53,056 bases of DNA from Lachnospiraceae bacterium (GCA_021202635.1 JAJQCQ010000071.1:1-53056); one strand, 5' to 3'; shown: positions 27,098 through 35,901, counted from the first letter of the stretch. Notes: generated by a model not told the origin, from the sequence alone. Program-made: numbers and translations.

Positions 27098-27983
27098 CAG
27101 ATCAAAAAAGAAAAGCCATGCGGGCGATGTAATCAGCATCGTTGTGATGGTGATCGCTTTTTGTGTATTTGTCTTTGCCGGTTATAAGCTTTATGGTTAT
27201 TATAAAGAATATAAAAAGGCAGACGACGAATATGCAAACCTTGCGACCTATACGGTGGATGAGACAGAAACCGAGAATTTAGATGAACTGGAGTCAGAAG
27301 TCGAGGAGGCGCTGCTAAGCGGAGCATCTACGGTTGGCAATATCCAGAGTATCAGCGGGCGCGAAGTTAAAACGGTAGAAGTGGGAGAAGAGGAAGTGAC
27401 GCTTCCGGTCATGGTAAACCCGATTGACTTTGCGTCACTGAAGGAAGTCAATTCGGATATTGTCGGCTGGCTGAAAATCCGCGCGATTGACCTGAGTTAT
27501 CCGGTGGTGCAGGGAGAAGACAACGACTATTATCTTCACCAGTCATTCGAGCAGGAATACCTGTTTGCAGGCTGTCTGTTTGTGAATTACGAGAATGAGA
27601 GTGATTTCAGTGATCAAAATACGATCATCTACGGACATAATATGAAAAATGGCTCCATGTTTGGTTCCCTGAAAAAGCTCCGGGATGAGGATGTCTTTTC
27701 GAAAAGCAAATATTTCTGGATCTTTACGGAGGATATCATCTACCAGTACCGTATTTTCTCGGCGAGAGTCGTGAACAGCGTGGGGCAGACCTATCAGATT
27801 GTTTTTTCTGAGGAGGAATTTGAAGAATTTCTGACGACAGCGATGGAAAATTCGGAGGTCGATAATAGTACTGTGTCTGTATCGACGGAGGATAAGGTCG
27901 TGACTCTGTCTACCTGCACCGGGGATTCCTCGACTCGCTTTGTCGTACAGGGGAAGCTGGTACAGATGTATGCGTCAAAGTAA
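27063..27983 (+). CDS. Class B sortase
   Basis: A 306-residue membrane-anchored transpeptidase. A basic N-terminus and one membrane helix (about 22-45) are followed by an acidic linker (70-115) and the sortase barrel. Catalytic residues are His192 (YGHNMKNGSMF), Cys285 (TLSTCTGD) and Arg292 (TRFVVQGKL). Class B is indicated by VGWLKIRAIDLSYPVVQGEDNDYYL and the extra helix before the catalytic Cys. No gene for an obvious substrate lies nearby, so it may act on proteins encoded elsewhere. Overlap with the kinase gene suggests its level follows the envelope signal sensed by that pair. Confidence 0.92.
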   Translation: MARKDGRGGNSSRSKKKSHAGDVISIVVMVIAFCVFVFAGYKLYGYYKEYKKADDEYANLATYTVDETETENLDELESEVEEALLSGASTVGNIQSISGREVKTVEVGEEEVTLPVMVNPIDFASLKEVNSDIVGWLKIRAIDLSYPVVQGEDNDYYLHQSFEQEYLFAGCLFVNYENESDFSDQNTIIYGHNMKNGSMFGSLKKLRDEDVFSKSKYFWIFTEDIIYQYRIFSARVVNSVGQTYQIVFSEEEFEEFLTTAMENSEVDNSTVSVSTEDKVVTLSTCTGDSSTRFVVQGKLVQMYASK

Positions 27984-28019
27984 GCAGGCTGCTGCGGCAG
28001 ACTTGCGCATTTGTAATGC

Positions 28020-28062
28020 TTCAGAACTGCAGGCCGCAGACCTTTTTGCCGCGGAGACTATA
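28020..28062 (+). repeat. Dispersed palindromic repeat, copy B
   Basis: TTCAGAACTGCAGGCCGCAG at 28020-28039 matches the left half of copies A, C and D. The right half has diverged into GACCTTTTTGCCGCGGAG and no longer closes the outer stem. It lies between the sortase and sirtuin genes. Confidence 0.55.
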
Positions 28063-28098
28063 AAGATTGCAGTGTAAGAAAAAGAAAGAAGGGATCAT

Positions 28099-28830
28099 AT
28101 GACTGGTATCGAACAGCTGCAGCAAATCATTGACCAGACGGATAACATTGTATTTTTCGGGGGCGCGGGTGTCTCCACGGAGAGCGGGATTCCGGACTTC
28201 CGGAGTGTGGACGGGCTTTACCACCAAAAATATGACTATCCGCCGGAAACCATTCTGAGCCATACCTTTTTTGTACGTCAGACGAAAGAATTCTACCGGT
28301 TTTACCGCGATAAAATGCTGGTTCTGGACGCCGAGCCAAATGCGGCGCACAGAAAGCTGGCCGAGCTTGAGGCATGCGGCAAACTGAAAGCAGTGGTGAC
28401 ACAGAACATTGACGGTCTGCATCAGAAGGCAGGAAGCAAAAAGGTGCTGGAGCTGCACGGCAGTATCCATCGCAATTACTGCCAGCGCTGCCACAAAAGC
28501 TACAGCGGGGAGGATTTGCAGAAGCTGTTTGACGAGGGAGCGGAGGAGCCGCGCTGTACCTGTGGGGGCGTGATCAAGCCGGATGTTGTGCTTTATGAGG
28601 AGGGTCTCGACTCGCGGACGATGCGGGAGTCCATTTCCTGCATTTCGGAGGCGGATGTGCTGATCATCGGCGGCACCTCGCTGGCGGTTTATCCGGCGGC
28701 AGGGCTGATTGACTATTTCCGCGGCAGTCATCTGGTTGTAATCAATATGGCGCCGACTCCACGCGACCGGCAGGCAGACCTGCTGATTCAGGAAAAAATC
28801 GGAGCTGTGCTTGGCGCGCTTCACGTCTGA
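28099..28830 (+). CDS. cobB: Sir2-family NAD-dependent protein deacylase
   Basis: A 243-residue sirtuin that removes acyl groups from lysine using NAD+. Motifs are GAGVSTESGIPDFRS (NAD binding), TQNIDGLHQKAG, the catalytic His in LELHGSIH, four zinc cysteines (YCQRC and CTCGG), KPDVVLYEE and GGTSLAVYPAAGL. A Tyr and Arg that favour succinyl or malonyl lysine in class III sirtuins are not evident, so deacetylation is the safer reading. AAGAAGGGAT precedes the ATG. Confidence 0.95.
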   Translation: MTGIEQLQQIIDQTDNIVFFGGAGVSTESGIPDFRSVDGLYHQKYDYPPETILSHTFFVRQTKEFYRFYRDKMLVLDAEPNAAHRKLAELEACGKLKAVVTQNIDGLHQKAGSKKVLELHGSIHRNYCQRCHKSYSGEDLQKLFDEGAEEPRCTCGGVIKPDVVLYEEGLDSRTMRESISCISEADVLIIGGTSLAVYPAAGLIDYFRGSHLVVINMAPTPRDRQADLLIQEKIGAVLGALHV

Positions 28831-28914
28831 GGCAGAGTGCGTGATTCTGATTTCGGCCTGTCGGGCCAAGTGACAGAATGGGAAGAAAAGGCGTTTGGGC
28901 TGAGGGAGCAGAAT

Positions 28915-29094
28915 ATGGATTTCGAAGTAGGCGATATTGTGAAATTAAAAAAGAAGCACCCCTGTGGCAGCCAGGAATGGGAGATTTTGCGTGTGGGCGC
29001 GGATTTCCGGCTGAAATGTGCCGGCTGCGGCCATCAGATTATGGTTCCCAGGAAGCTAGTGGAAAAAAATGTAAGAGCTGTAAAAAAAGCTTGA
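28915..29094 (+). CDS. DUF951 family protein
   Basis: A 59-residue protein of the DUF951 family: MDFEVGDIVKLKKKHPCGSQ, then EWEILRVGADFRLKCAGCGHQIMVPR. A Cys-Gly near residue 18 plus a CAGCGH pair look like a small metal-binding beta-barrel. In Firmicutes this gene commonly sits next to the rpsF-ssb-rpsR region, as here. The start at 28915 has GGGAGC six bases upstream; the longer frame from 28837 has no family homology. Confidence 0.88.
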   Translation: MDFEVGDIVKLKKKHPCGSQEWEILRVGADFRLKCAGCGHQIMVPRKLVEKNVRAVKKA

Positions 29095-29119
29095 ACTTGT
29101 CCGAAAACTGTGGTAAAAT
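29091..29119 (+). promoter_or_regulatory. rpsF operon promoter and leader
   Basis: TTGAAC at 29091-29096 and TAAAAT at 29114-29119 have a 17-base spacer; the -35 overlaps the DUF951 stop. The roughly 95-base leader before rpsF contains CCGCCGCGGTC and a GGTC/GACC hairpin before the ribosome binding site. Firmicutes rpsF leaders are known S6:S18 binding sites, so autoregulation is likely, but I could not fold it to the published model. Confidence 0.6.
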
Positions 29120-29221
29120 CAGCAGCTGTGATATATTTCCTTGCTCCTTGCAAAGCAGGCAGGAATTTTTCATTTCCGCCGCGGTCAGGGGGCCAAAAGA
29201 CCATAAGGAGGTGCGAAAAGC

Positions 29222-29509
29222 ATGAACAAGTATGAATTAGCAGTAGTTGTCAGCGCAAAACTTGAAGACGAAGACAGAGCTGCCACCATCGAGAAGGTGA
29301 AAGAGGTAATCACTCGTTTCGGCGGGACAGTGACGGAAGTAGAAGAGTGGGGAAAGAGAAAGCTCGCTTACGAAATCAGAAAGATGCGTGAAGGATTTTA
29401 CTACTTCGTTCGCTTTGAAGCTGATGCAACATGTCCGGCGGAAGTTGAGAAACGTGTCCACATTATGGAAGATGTCATCAGATATTTATGCGTTAGACAG
29501 GATGCATAG
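29222..29509 (+). CDS. rpsF: 30S ribosomal protein S6
   Basis: A 95-residue small-subunit protein that pairs with S18 on the central domain of 16S rRNA. It has the usual opening MNKYELAVVVSAKLEDEDR, FGGTVTEVEEWGKRKLAYEIRKMREGFYYFVRFEA, and IMEDVIRYLCVR at the end. TAAGGAGGTG is upstream. First gene of rpsF-ssb-rpsR. Confidence 0.97.
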   Translation: MNKYELAVVVSAKLEDEDRAATIEKVKEVITRFGGTVTEVEEWGKRKLAYEIRKMREGFYYFVRFEADATCPAEVEKRVHIMEDVIRYLCVRQDA

Positions 29510-29529
29510 ATAAAAGAGAGGTATATATT

Positions 29530-29997
29530 ATGAATAAAGTCATCTTAATGGGACGTTTGACCCGGGATCCGGAAGTACGTTATTCCGCAGGGGAGAATTC
29601 CTCCGCATACGCAAGATACACGCTCGCTGTGGATCGCAGATTTCGCCGCGAGGGAAACAATGACCAGCAGACTGCAGATTTTATTCCCTGTGTTGTGTTT
29701 GGCAGAGGTGCTGAGTTTGCGGAAAAATACCTGCGCCAGGGCACAAAGATTGTGGTGACCGGTCGGATTCAGACGGGCAGTTATACGAACAGAGATGGCC
29801 AGAAAGTCTATACCACAGACGTTGTTGTGGAAGAGCAGGAGTTTGCCGAGAGTAAGGCGGCAGCTTCCGGTGCGTCCGCAGACGGATACCAGAGACCGGC
29901 CGCGCAGGCTGCGGCTCCGATGCCTTCTGAAGCGTCTGCTGGCGACGGATTCATGAATATTCCGGACGGGATTGATGAGGAGCTCCCGTTCAGCTGA
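29530..29997 (+). CDS. ssb: Single-stranded DNA-binding protein
   Basis: A 155-residue SSB. The OB fold covers about residues 1-105 (MNKVILMGRLTRDPEVRYS, DFIPCVVFGRGAEFAEKYLRQGTKIVVTGRIQTGSYTNRDGQKVYTTDVVVEEQEF). It is followed by a flexible Ala/Ser/Pro-rich linker and the acidic tip GIDEELPFS, which recruits replication and repair proteins. Located between the two ribosomal protein genes as in other Firmicutes. Confidence 0.97.
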   Translation: MNKVILMGRLTRDPEVRYSAGENSSAYARYTLAVDRRFRREGNNDQQTADFIPCVVFGRGAEFAEKYLRQGTKIVVTGRIQTGSYTNRDGQKVYTTDVVVEEQEFAESKAAASGASADGYQRPAAQAAAPMPSEASAGDGFMNIPDGIDEELPFS

Positions 29998-30057
29998 TGA
30001 GCCGATGCGGCTGTGCGTGAATGAGGCAGCTGCAGGCACAAGAAGGAGGACAAAGCA

Positions 30058-30321
30058 ATGGCTTATAATAAAGAGAGAAGCGATGCGCCGATGAAGAGAC
30101 GCGGCGGTGCGGTTCGCAGAAGGAAAAAGGTTTGCGTTTTCTGTGGAAAAGACAATGAGATCGATTATAAAGATGTCAATAAGCTGAAGAGATATGTATC
30201 CGAGAGAGGCAAGATCCTTCCGAGAAGAATCACAGGCAACTGCGCGAAGCATCAGCGTGCTCTGACGGTAGCGATCAAGCGTGCACGTCACGTAGCTCTG
30301 ATGCCGTATGTTCAGGACTGA
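30058..30321 (+). CDS. rpsR: 30S ribosomal protein S18
   Basis: An 87-residue basic protein that binds 16S rRNA together with S6. Family core: [20 protein letters not shown], then [40 protein letters not shown]. It keeps the Cys-x-x-Cys and later Cys of the zinc-binding S18 form. AGAAGGAGGAC lies before the ATG, and a strong terminator follows. Confidence 0.97.
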   Translation: MAYNKERSDAPMKRRGGAVRRRKKVCVFCGKDNEIDYKDVNKLKRYVSERGKILPRRITGNCAKHQRALTVAIKRARHVALMPYVQD

Positions 30322-30351
30322 TTGAATCGCCAGGCATGACAAGAGAATGAG

Positions 30352-30383
30352 ACCCGCATATCTGAGAAGATATGCGGGTTTTT
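30352..30383 (+). terminator. Terminator of rpsF-ssb-rpsR operon
   Basis: ACCCGCATATCT and AGATATGCGGGT form a perfect 12-bp stem with a four-base loop (GAGA), followed by TTTTT. Confidence 0.92.
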
Positions 30384-30582
30384 CACTTTTTTCTTCCACT
30401 GTGCGTGACTTTGTGGTAAACTGTCCATATGTCACTCGATAGATCCGATGGAAATTTCCTTCATAGAACTGTAAATTCGCGGCAGATATTCTTTATTAGC
30501 TGTGAAAACAGGTGACAAATCCAGATTTTCTGTTCATGCAGAGGGCTGGTCAGGAAGGAACAGACAGGAAGGGACGGATGAT

Positions 30583-32649
30583 ATGAAAGATGAGAAAGCG
30601 CGCAGCAAGGTTCAGCTGCGATACAGCGGTAAGCTTTTGCGACACTGGTACTGGTGCGTATTGCTTTGCCTGCTTTTGCTGTTCCTGACAGCGGGAGTTC
30701 TGTATGTGGACACAATGGCCGGGTGCATTGTCGGGATTTTTTCGATTGTGCTTTATCTGTCGATTGTGCTGCTGGATATTTACTACAGACCGAAGGTTCT
30801 TCTGGAGCTGCTGGACTTTTCCCAGCGCTTTGGCGGTGTGGAAAAAGATATTCTGGACGGGATGATGATTCCGTACGGATTTGTACTGCCGGACGGGCGG
30901 ATTGCCTGGATGAATGACAGGCTCTGTGAGATGACAAAGCGCGGCAGTGACTGCCATAAGAATATTTCCTCCGTCTTTCCGGCATTGACGGCATCGGAAT
31001 TCCCCGGAGAAGGGGAAGAGGCGGAGAAAGAGATTGACTATGAAAGCCGGAAATACCGCGTGGTGATGAAGCGAATTCTGCTGCATGATGTGCTGGATGG
31101 GATGGATATTGCCGAGCTGGAGGAGAAGAACTGCAGCGTGATCGGTCTGCATTTTCTGGATATCACGGAGCTGGCTCGCCTGCAGCAGGAGAATTATGAG
31201 CAAAAAGCGGCAGTCGGCCTTTTGTATGTGGATAATTACGATGAAGCGATGGACAGCGTGGAGGATGTGCGGCGGTCTATGCTAGGCGCACTGGTGGAGC
31301 GGCGAATTACAAAATATGTCATTTCCGCAGGCGGTCTGATCAAGAACCTGGAAAAGGACAAGTATCTCCTGGTGATGAACTGGGTGAGTCTGCAGTCCCT
31401 GATGGAGGATCGCTTTTCGCTCCTGGAGGATGTCAAGACGGTCAACCTGGGCAATTCCATGAATGTGACCGTCAGCATTGGTATCGGGACAGACAATGGC
31501 AATTATACGGGGAATTATGAAGCGGCGCATGTGGCAATTGAGATGGCGCTGGCCCGCGGCGGGGATCAGGCTGTAGTCAAGGATCAGGATAAAATTTCGT
31601 ACTACGGCGGCAAGACACAGCGCTCGGAGAGCAATACAAGAGTGCGCGCCAGGGTTAAGGCGCAGGCCTTGCGCGAGCTGATCGGCGCGCGTGAACGTGT
31701 TATTGTTATGGGACATAAGAATACGGACATAGACTCGCTGGGAGCCTGCGTTGGGGTCTGCTGTGCGGCAATGCATTCGGATAAGCCGGTTCACATCGTA
31801 CTTGGAGATGTTACGGCAAGCATCCGCCCCTGGGTGAACTCTCTGAAAGATAATATTGAGTATTCAGAGGGCGTTTTCATAAATCATGAGCAGGCGATTC
31901 AGCTGACCAATGAAAATACAGTAGTCGTTGTTGTGGATACGAACCGTCCCAGCATGGTAGAATGCGAGGAAGTGCTGTATCTGACCAGGAATATTGTTGT
32001 TCTGGATCATCACCGCCAGGGGACAGATAAAATTGAAAATGCGGCGCTCTCTTACATTGATCCCGCAGTTTCCTCTGCCTGTGAGATGATTACAGAGATC
32101 ATGCAGTATTATGAGAACGGGATTCGGCCGAAGCCTTATGAGGCGGACTGTATCTATGCCGGTATTATCATTGATACGAATAACTTTATGGCAAAGACCG
32201 GTATGCGTACCTTTGAGGCGGCTGCCTATCTTCGCCGTTTCGGGGCCGATGTGACACGGGTGCGGAAGGTGTTCCGCAATGACATGGATACCTATAAGGC
32301 CCGTGCAGAGGCAGTGCGTCATGCGGAGCTCTTTATGGACAGCTATGCAATCAGTGTCTGCCCGAGTCAGGGCATCGAAAGTCCGACCGTTGTAGGCGCG
32401 CAGGCGGCAAATGAGCTGTTGAATATCATTGGTGTCAAGGCGTCATTTGTGCTGACGGATTACAAAGATAAAATCTTTATCAGCGCCCGCGCAATTGATG
32501 AGGTGAATGTACAGATTATTATGGAACGTCTGGGCGGAGGCGGGCATATGAATATTGCCGGTGCGCAGCTGACGGGTGTGGATGTGGATCAGGCGCGTGT
32601 GATGCTCAAAGAAGTGCTGACGCAGATGACCAAAGAGGGCGCGATTTAG
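30583..32649 (+). CDS. gdpP: Cyclic-di-AMP phosphodiesterase GdpP
   Basis: A 688-residue membrane enzyme that hydrolyses c-di-AMP to pApA. Two membrane helices (about 23-42 and 46-66) are followed by a PAS-like domain (PYGFVLPDGRIAWMND), a degenerate GGDEF domain (VSIGIGTDNGNYTGNYEAAHVAIEMALARGGDQAV) without the active-site GGDEF, and the catalytic DHH domain (MGHKNTDIDSLGA, VVVVDTNRPS, VLDHHRQG). The DHHA1 domain has GGGGHMNIAGAQL. ATG 30583 has GGAAGGGACGG upstream; the frame is open 27 codons earlier without homology. It is followed by rplI and dnaB in the common Firmicutes order. Confidence 0.95.
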   Translation: MKDEKARSKVQLRYSGKLLRHWYWCVLLCLLLLFLTAGVLYVDTMAGCIVGIFSIVLYLSIVLLDIYYRPKVLLELLDFSQRFGGVEKDILDGMMIPYGFVLPDGRIAWMNDRLCEMTKRGSDCHKNISSVFPALTASEFPGEGEEAEKEIDYESRKYRVVMKRILLHDVLDGMDIAELEEKNCSVIGLHFLDITELARLQQENYEQKAAVGLLYVDNYDEAMDSVEDVRRSMLGALVERRITKYVISAGGLIKNLEKDKYLLVMNWVSLQSLMEDRFSLLEDVKTVNLGNSMNVTVSIGIGTDNGNYTGNYEAAHVAIEMALARGGDQAVVKDQDKISYYGGKTQRSESNTRVRARVKAQALRELIGARERVIVMGHKNTDIDSLGACVGVCCAAMHSDKPVHIVLGDVTASIRPWVNSLKDNIEYSEGVFINHEQAIQLTNENTVVVVVDTNRPSMVECEEVLYLTRNIVVLDHHRQGTDKIENAALSYIDPAVSSACEMITEIMQYYENGIRPKPYEADCIYAGIIIDTNNFMAKTGMRTFEAAAYLRRFGADVTRVRKVFRNDMDTYKARAEAVRHAELFMDSYAISVCPSQGIESPTVVGAQAANELLNIIGVKASFVLTDYKDKIFISARAIDEVNVQIIMERLGGGGHMNIAGAQLTGVDVDQARVMLKEVLTQMTKEGAI

Positions 32650-32774
32650 CGGAGAAGCATCCGTGGTTAGAAGAAACGATTTGTTGTTGTCCGCATCCAG
32701 ACCGCGCACTTGCCGCGTGGCCGGAGGCGAAAACGCAGATGCAACGTAACGATTCAGGACAGGAGGATAAAAAG

Positions 32775-33224
32775 ATGAAGGTTATATTGCTGCAGGATGT
32801 AAAATCTCTTGGTAAAAAGGGACAGGTGGTAGAGGCAAATGAGAGCTACGCGAGAAATGTACTCCTGAAAAAGGGCCTTGCCAAGGAGGCGACGGGCGGA
32901 AATCTGAATGATCTGAAGCTTCAGAAAGCGAACGAGGAGAAGCTGGCGAAGGAAGCCCTGGAAACGGCACAGCAGATTGGAGAGAAGATCAAAGGCAGGG
33001 AAATCCGCGTTGCTGTCAAGGCAGGAGAGGGCGGCCGCGTATTCGGGTCCGTTTCCTCTAAGGAAATCGCTGAGGAAGTACAGAAACAGCTGGGGTATGA
33101 GGTTGACAAAAAGAAAATCATTCTGGATGCGCCGATTAAAGCGCTGGGTGTGACGCAGGTGCCAATTCGTCTGCACTCGAAGGTGACGACTGAGATACTG
33201 GTACATGTGGTTGAAAAAAAGTAA
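32775..33224 (+). CDS. rplI: 50S ribosomal protein L9
   Basis: A 149-residue large-subunit protein with the L9 N-terminal RNA-binding domain (MKVILLQDVKSLGKKGQVVE, then ANESYARNVLLKKGLAKEAT), a long connecting helix and a C-terminal domain (GEGGRVFGSVSSKEIAEEVQ). ATG 32775 follows GACAGGAGGAT. The repeat copy C begins directly after its stop. Confidence 0.97.
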   Translation: MKVILLQDVKSLGKKGQVVEANESYARNVLLKKGLAKEATGGNLNDLKLQKANEEKLAKEALETAQQIGEKIKGREIRVAVKAGEGGRVFGSVSSKEIAEEVQKQLGYEVDKKKIILDAPIKALGVTQVPIRLHSKVTTEILVHVVEKK

Positions 33225-33226
33225 TT

Positions 33227-33275
33227 GTTCAGAACAGCACGCCGCAGACCGCCTGCAGCTGTGAAAGTATTGAAC
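33227..33275 (+). repeat. Dispersed palindromic repeat, copy C
   Basis: GTTCAGAACAGCACGCCGCA begins at 33227 and the element closes with a diverged GTATTGAAC at 33267-33275. It shares the CAGAACAGCA-GCCGCAG core with copies A and D. It starts three bases after the rplI stop and may serve as a weak terminator or RNA-processing site between rplI and dnaB. Confidence 0.6.
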
Positions 33276-33358
33276 CGTCGCGAAATACGTAAATCTGATC
33301 AGGGGTATCCTGCAATGGATTGTGCAGGGATCAGGATGACACCGGGGAAGGGGATTCT

Positions 33359-34693
33359 GTGGAAGAGACCGAGGCTTTATTAAAAAGAGTAATGCCGCAC
33401 AGCACGGAGGCGGAGCAGTCCGTGATCGGTGCTATGCTGATGAATCGTGACGCTGTGACTACAGCTTCCGAGATGCTGACTGCTGATGATTTCTATCAGA
33501 AGCAATATGGGATTCTGTTTGGCGCGATGGTGGAGATGTATGAAGAAAACCAGCCCATAGATCTCATTACCCTGCAGAACCGTCTCAGGGAAAAAGATGT
33601 GCCGCCCGAGATTAGCAGTATGGAGTTCGTGCAGGGGCTGCTGAATCTGGCTTATACTTCCGCGAATGTCGGAGGGTATGCCCAGATCGTAGCAGAAAAG
33701 GCGCAGATGCGCCGCCTGATTCGGACATGTGAGGAGATTGCAGCCACCTGCTATGCCGGGAAAGAAAGCAGCGAAGTCATTATGGAGGACACAGAAAAGA
33801 AGATTTTTCAGGTCCTGCAGCGCAAATCCGGCGATGACTTTACACCGATCAAAGAAGTCGTTCTGAACGCGCTCGATAAGATTGAGGCTGCGAGCCGCAC
33901 CAAAGGAAGCGTTACAGGGCTGGCGACGGGGTTTATTGATCTGGATTATAAGACATCCGGATTTCAGCCATCGGATCTTCTGCTGATCGCGGCCAGACCT
34001 TCTATGGGAAAGACGGCATTTGCTCTGAATATTGCGGAGTACATGGCATTCCATAATAATCTGACGGTAGCTGTTTTCAGTCTGGAGATGTCAAAAGAAC
34101 AGCTGGTGAATCGTCTCTTTGCGATGGAGTCGAGGGTGGAATCTCAGACACTGCGAACGGGTAACCTGAACGACAGTGAGTGGGCAAACCTGATCGAAGC
34201 GGCCGGGACGATTGGCCGCTCCAATCTGATTATCGATGATACGCCTGGTATCTCTGTGACTGAGCTGAGAAGCAAGTGCCGTAAGTACAAACTGGAGCAT
34301 AATCTTGACATTGTAATGATTGACTATCTTCAGTTGATGACTGCGAACAGGCGCGCGGATTCCAGACAGCAGGAAATTTCAGATATTTCCCGCTCCCTGA
34401 AGGAGATCGCCAGAGAACTGCAGGTGCCGGTTGTGGCACTTTCCCAGCTATCCCGTGCGGTGGAGCAAAGACCAGACCATCGGCCGATGCTTTCGGATCT
34501 GAGGGAATCTGGAGCGATCGAGCAGGATGCGGACGTGGTAATGTTTATTTATCGTGATGACTATTACAATCACGATACACAGAAAAAAGATGTCGCGGAA
34601 ATCATTATTGCCAAGCAGAGAAACGGCCCGATTGGAACGGTTGAGCTGGCGTGGCTGCCGCGGTTTACGAAGTTTGCGAATATGAAGAAGTAG
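33359..34693 (+). CDS. dnaB: Replicative DNA helicase DnaB
   Basis: A 444-residue hexameric helicase that unwinds DNA at the replication fork. The N-terminal helical domain (PHSTEAEQSVIGAMLMNRDAV) binds primase. The RecA-like C-terminal domain has Walker A ARPSMGKTAFALN, Walker B IVMIDYLQLM, the H4 loop ALSQLSRAVEQR and ESGAIEQDADVVMFIYRDDYY. A GTG start at 33359 is chosen because AAGGGG lies seven bases before it and the residues after it (EETEALLKRVMPHS) fit the family; the first ATG is ten codons later. Confidence 0.95.
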   Translation: MEETEALLKRVMPHSTEAEQSVIGAMLMNRDAVTTASEMLTADDFYQKQYGILFGAMVEMYEENQPIDLITLQNRLREKDVPPEISSMEFVQGLLNLAYTSANVGGYAQIVAEKAQMRRLIRTCEEIAATCYAGKESSEVIMEDTEKKIFQVLQRKSGDDFTPIKEVVLNALDKIEAASRTKGSVTGLATGFIDLDYKTSGFQPSDLLLIAARPSMGKTAFALNIAEYMAFHNNLTVAVFSLEMSKEQLVNRLFAMESRVESQTLRTGNLNDSEWANLIEAAGTIGRSNLIIDDTPGISVTELRSKCRKYKLEHNLDIVMIDYLQLMTANRRADSRQQEISDISRSLKEIARELQVPVVALSQLSRAVEQRPDHRPMLSDLRESGAIEQDADVVMFIYRDDYYNHDTQKKDVAEIIIAKQRNGPIGTVELAWLPRFTKFANMKK

Positions 34694-34715
34694 AGGGGTA
34701 GGGTGCCTGGGGGAC

Positions 34716-34862
34716 GCCGTGCCCCGCACAGGACGTCTTCGGACACGCTCCCGCTTGAAAAACAGCGTAGCGGTACTAAGCTCAGTCTGCGCCTGTCGGC
34801 TTGACTTCGCTAAGGACCGACGCTGTTTTAACAGTCCTCGGCCGCCCTGTGCGGGGCACGGC
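34716..34862. repeat. Nested 147-bp imperfect palindrome
   Basis: A perfect 17-bp inverted repeat (GCCGTGCCCCGCACAGG at 34716-34732, its complement at 34846-34862) encloses a second perfect pair (AAAACAGCGT at 34759-34768, ACGCTGTTTT at 34820-34829). Further partial complementarity lies inside (CTAAGC / GCTAAG, GTCTG / CGACT). The gap 34694-35023 between dnaB and the MerR gene holds nothing else except an AT-rich stretch before the regulator. It could be a MITE-like element or a structured RNA; a transposase is absent. Confidence 0.6.
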
Positions 34863-35023
34863 TGGTTTTCGCTGGCCTCAGCTACGATATTTATAAATTG
34901 TATGAAAATCTGTAGCGTTCTTTTTCTTTTCCCCGTTCTAATGATACGTTCTTTTGCATATAATGAATATAATGATGGCTGGAATCGTTGACAGGTCGGA
35001 GTGTGCAGGGGAGTGTGTTTGGT

Positions 35024-35605
35024 ATGAGTGAATATGAAGGTACGGAACAGAGATATTATACAGTTTCGGAGGCGGTGACGCGGTGCGGAGTGCCTTCGCA
35101 TGTGCTGCGGTACTGGGAGGATGAACTGGGGATACCGATTGAGCGGACGGCGCAGGGGCACCGTGTTTACAGTGAGAAGGATCTGGCGCTTTTTGCAAAG
35201 GTGAAGGAATGGAAGGAGAGGGGAATTCAGTTAAAGGCGATTCGACTCCTGCTGGACGAGCCGGACGGGGAGCATGGGCTGGGGAGGCTTTTGGGAGAGA
35301 CAATTATGGAACCGGATGGGAAGCCGGACGAGCCTTCTTATGAAATAATTCCGGTGACTGAGGCGGATCAGTACCGGCGGTTTGAGGAGATGCTTCGCGC
35401 TCTGATTGGCGAGGTAGTGGCGGAGGAAAATGAAAGGCTGGAGCAGTCGCTGGCAGAGAAATTTCATGAGGAGATGGAAGAACTGTACCTGCAGCTGCGG
35501 CGGAAGGAGACGCAGCGGGAGGCGGCTGCGGCGTTGGAGCGAATGGAATGCGCCTCGAGGAAAAACGGAATTTTACAACATATCCGAAGACTGTTAAGAG
35601 GATGA
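35024..35605 (+). CDS. MerR-family transcriptional regulator
   Basis: A 193-residue regulator. The N-terminal winged helix is clear (RYYTVSEAVTRCGVPSHVLRYWEDELG, then IPIERTAQGHRVYSEKDLALFAKVKEWKERG) and ends with LKAIRLLL. The middle is acidic, and the C-terminal half is a long charged coiled coil (EEMLRALIGEVVAEENERLEQ...QREAAAALERME). No metal-binding cysteines typical of MerR/CueR are present; the long coiled coil recalls RacA or DUF3967-type chromosome-associated MerR-like proteins. ATG 35024 follows AGGGGAG; the frame is open 12 codons earlier. Targets unknown. Confidence 0.82.
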   Translation: MSEYEGTEQRYYTVSEAVTRCGVPSHVLRYWEDELGIPIERTAQGHRVYSEKDLALFAKVKEWKERGIQLKAIRLLLDEPDGEHGLGRLLGETIMEPDGKPDEPSYEIIPVTEADQYRRFEEMLRALIGEVVAEENERLEQSLAEKFHEEMEELYLQLRRKETQREAAAALERMECASRKNGILQHIRRLLRG

Positions 35606-35618
35606 TGCAGCAGATTGA

Positions 35619-35658
35619 AGAGCTTCCTGTCTGAAAGATCAGATCGGAAGCTCTTTTT
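35619..35658 (+). terminator. Terminator after MerR gene
   Basis: AGAGCTTCC and GGAAGCTCT pair with an 18-base loop and are followed by TTTTTGATTT. Confidence 0.75.
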
Positions 35659-35730
35659 GATTTCTTATGTATTCCGGTAACAGCCCATGCACCCGGATTA
35701 CCCGGAAATACGGCTGCTCTCTCAGAAATC

Positions 35731-35901
35731 TTACTCAGCGGAGATCGCTCCAGTCGGACAGACGGACTCGCAGGTACCGCATTCAAGACAAGCATCCGGA
35801 TCGATTACATACTTGCCGTCTCCCTCAGAAATAGCCTCAGCCGGGCACTCACCTGCGCAGGTTCCGCAAGCTACACACTCATCAGAAATTACGTATGCCA
35901 T
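35731..35901 (-). CDS. 2[4Fe-4S] ferredoxin
   Basis: A 56-residue clostridial-type ferredoxin, a soluble one-electron carrier. Two cluster-binding motifs are complete: C-x2-C-x2-C-x3-C-P (CVACGTCAGECP) and CLECGTCESVCP. The two halves repeat each other (AYVISDECVACG...AEAIS and KYVIDPDACLECG...TGAIS). The start at 35901 has ATAAGGAGGAAAA upstream on the minus strand; a longer frame to 35940 has no support. Confidence 0.97.
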   Translation of the reverse strand: MAYVISDECVACGTCAGECPAEAISEGDGKYVIDPDACLECGTCESVCPTGAISAE

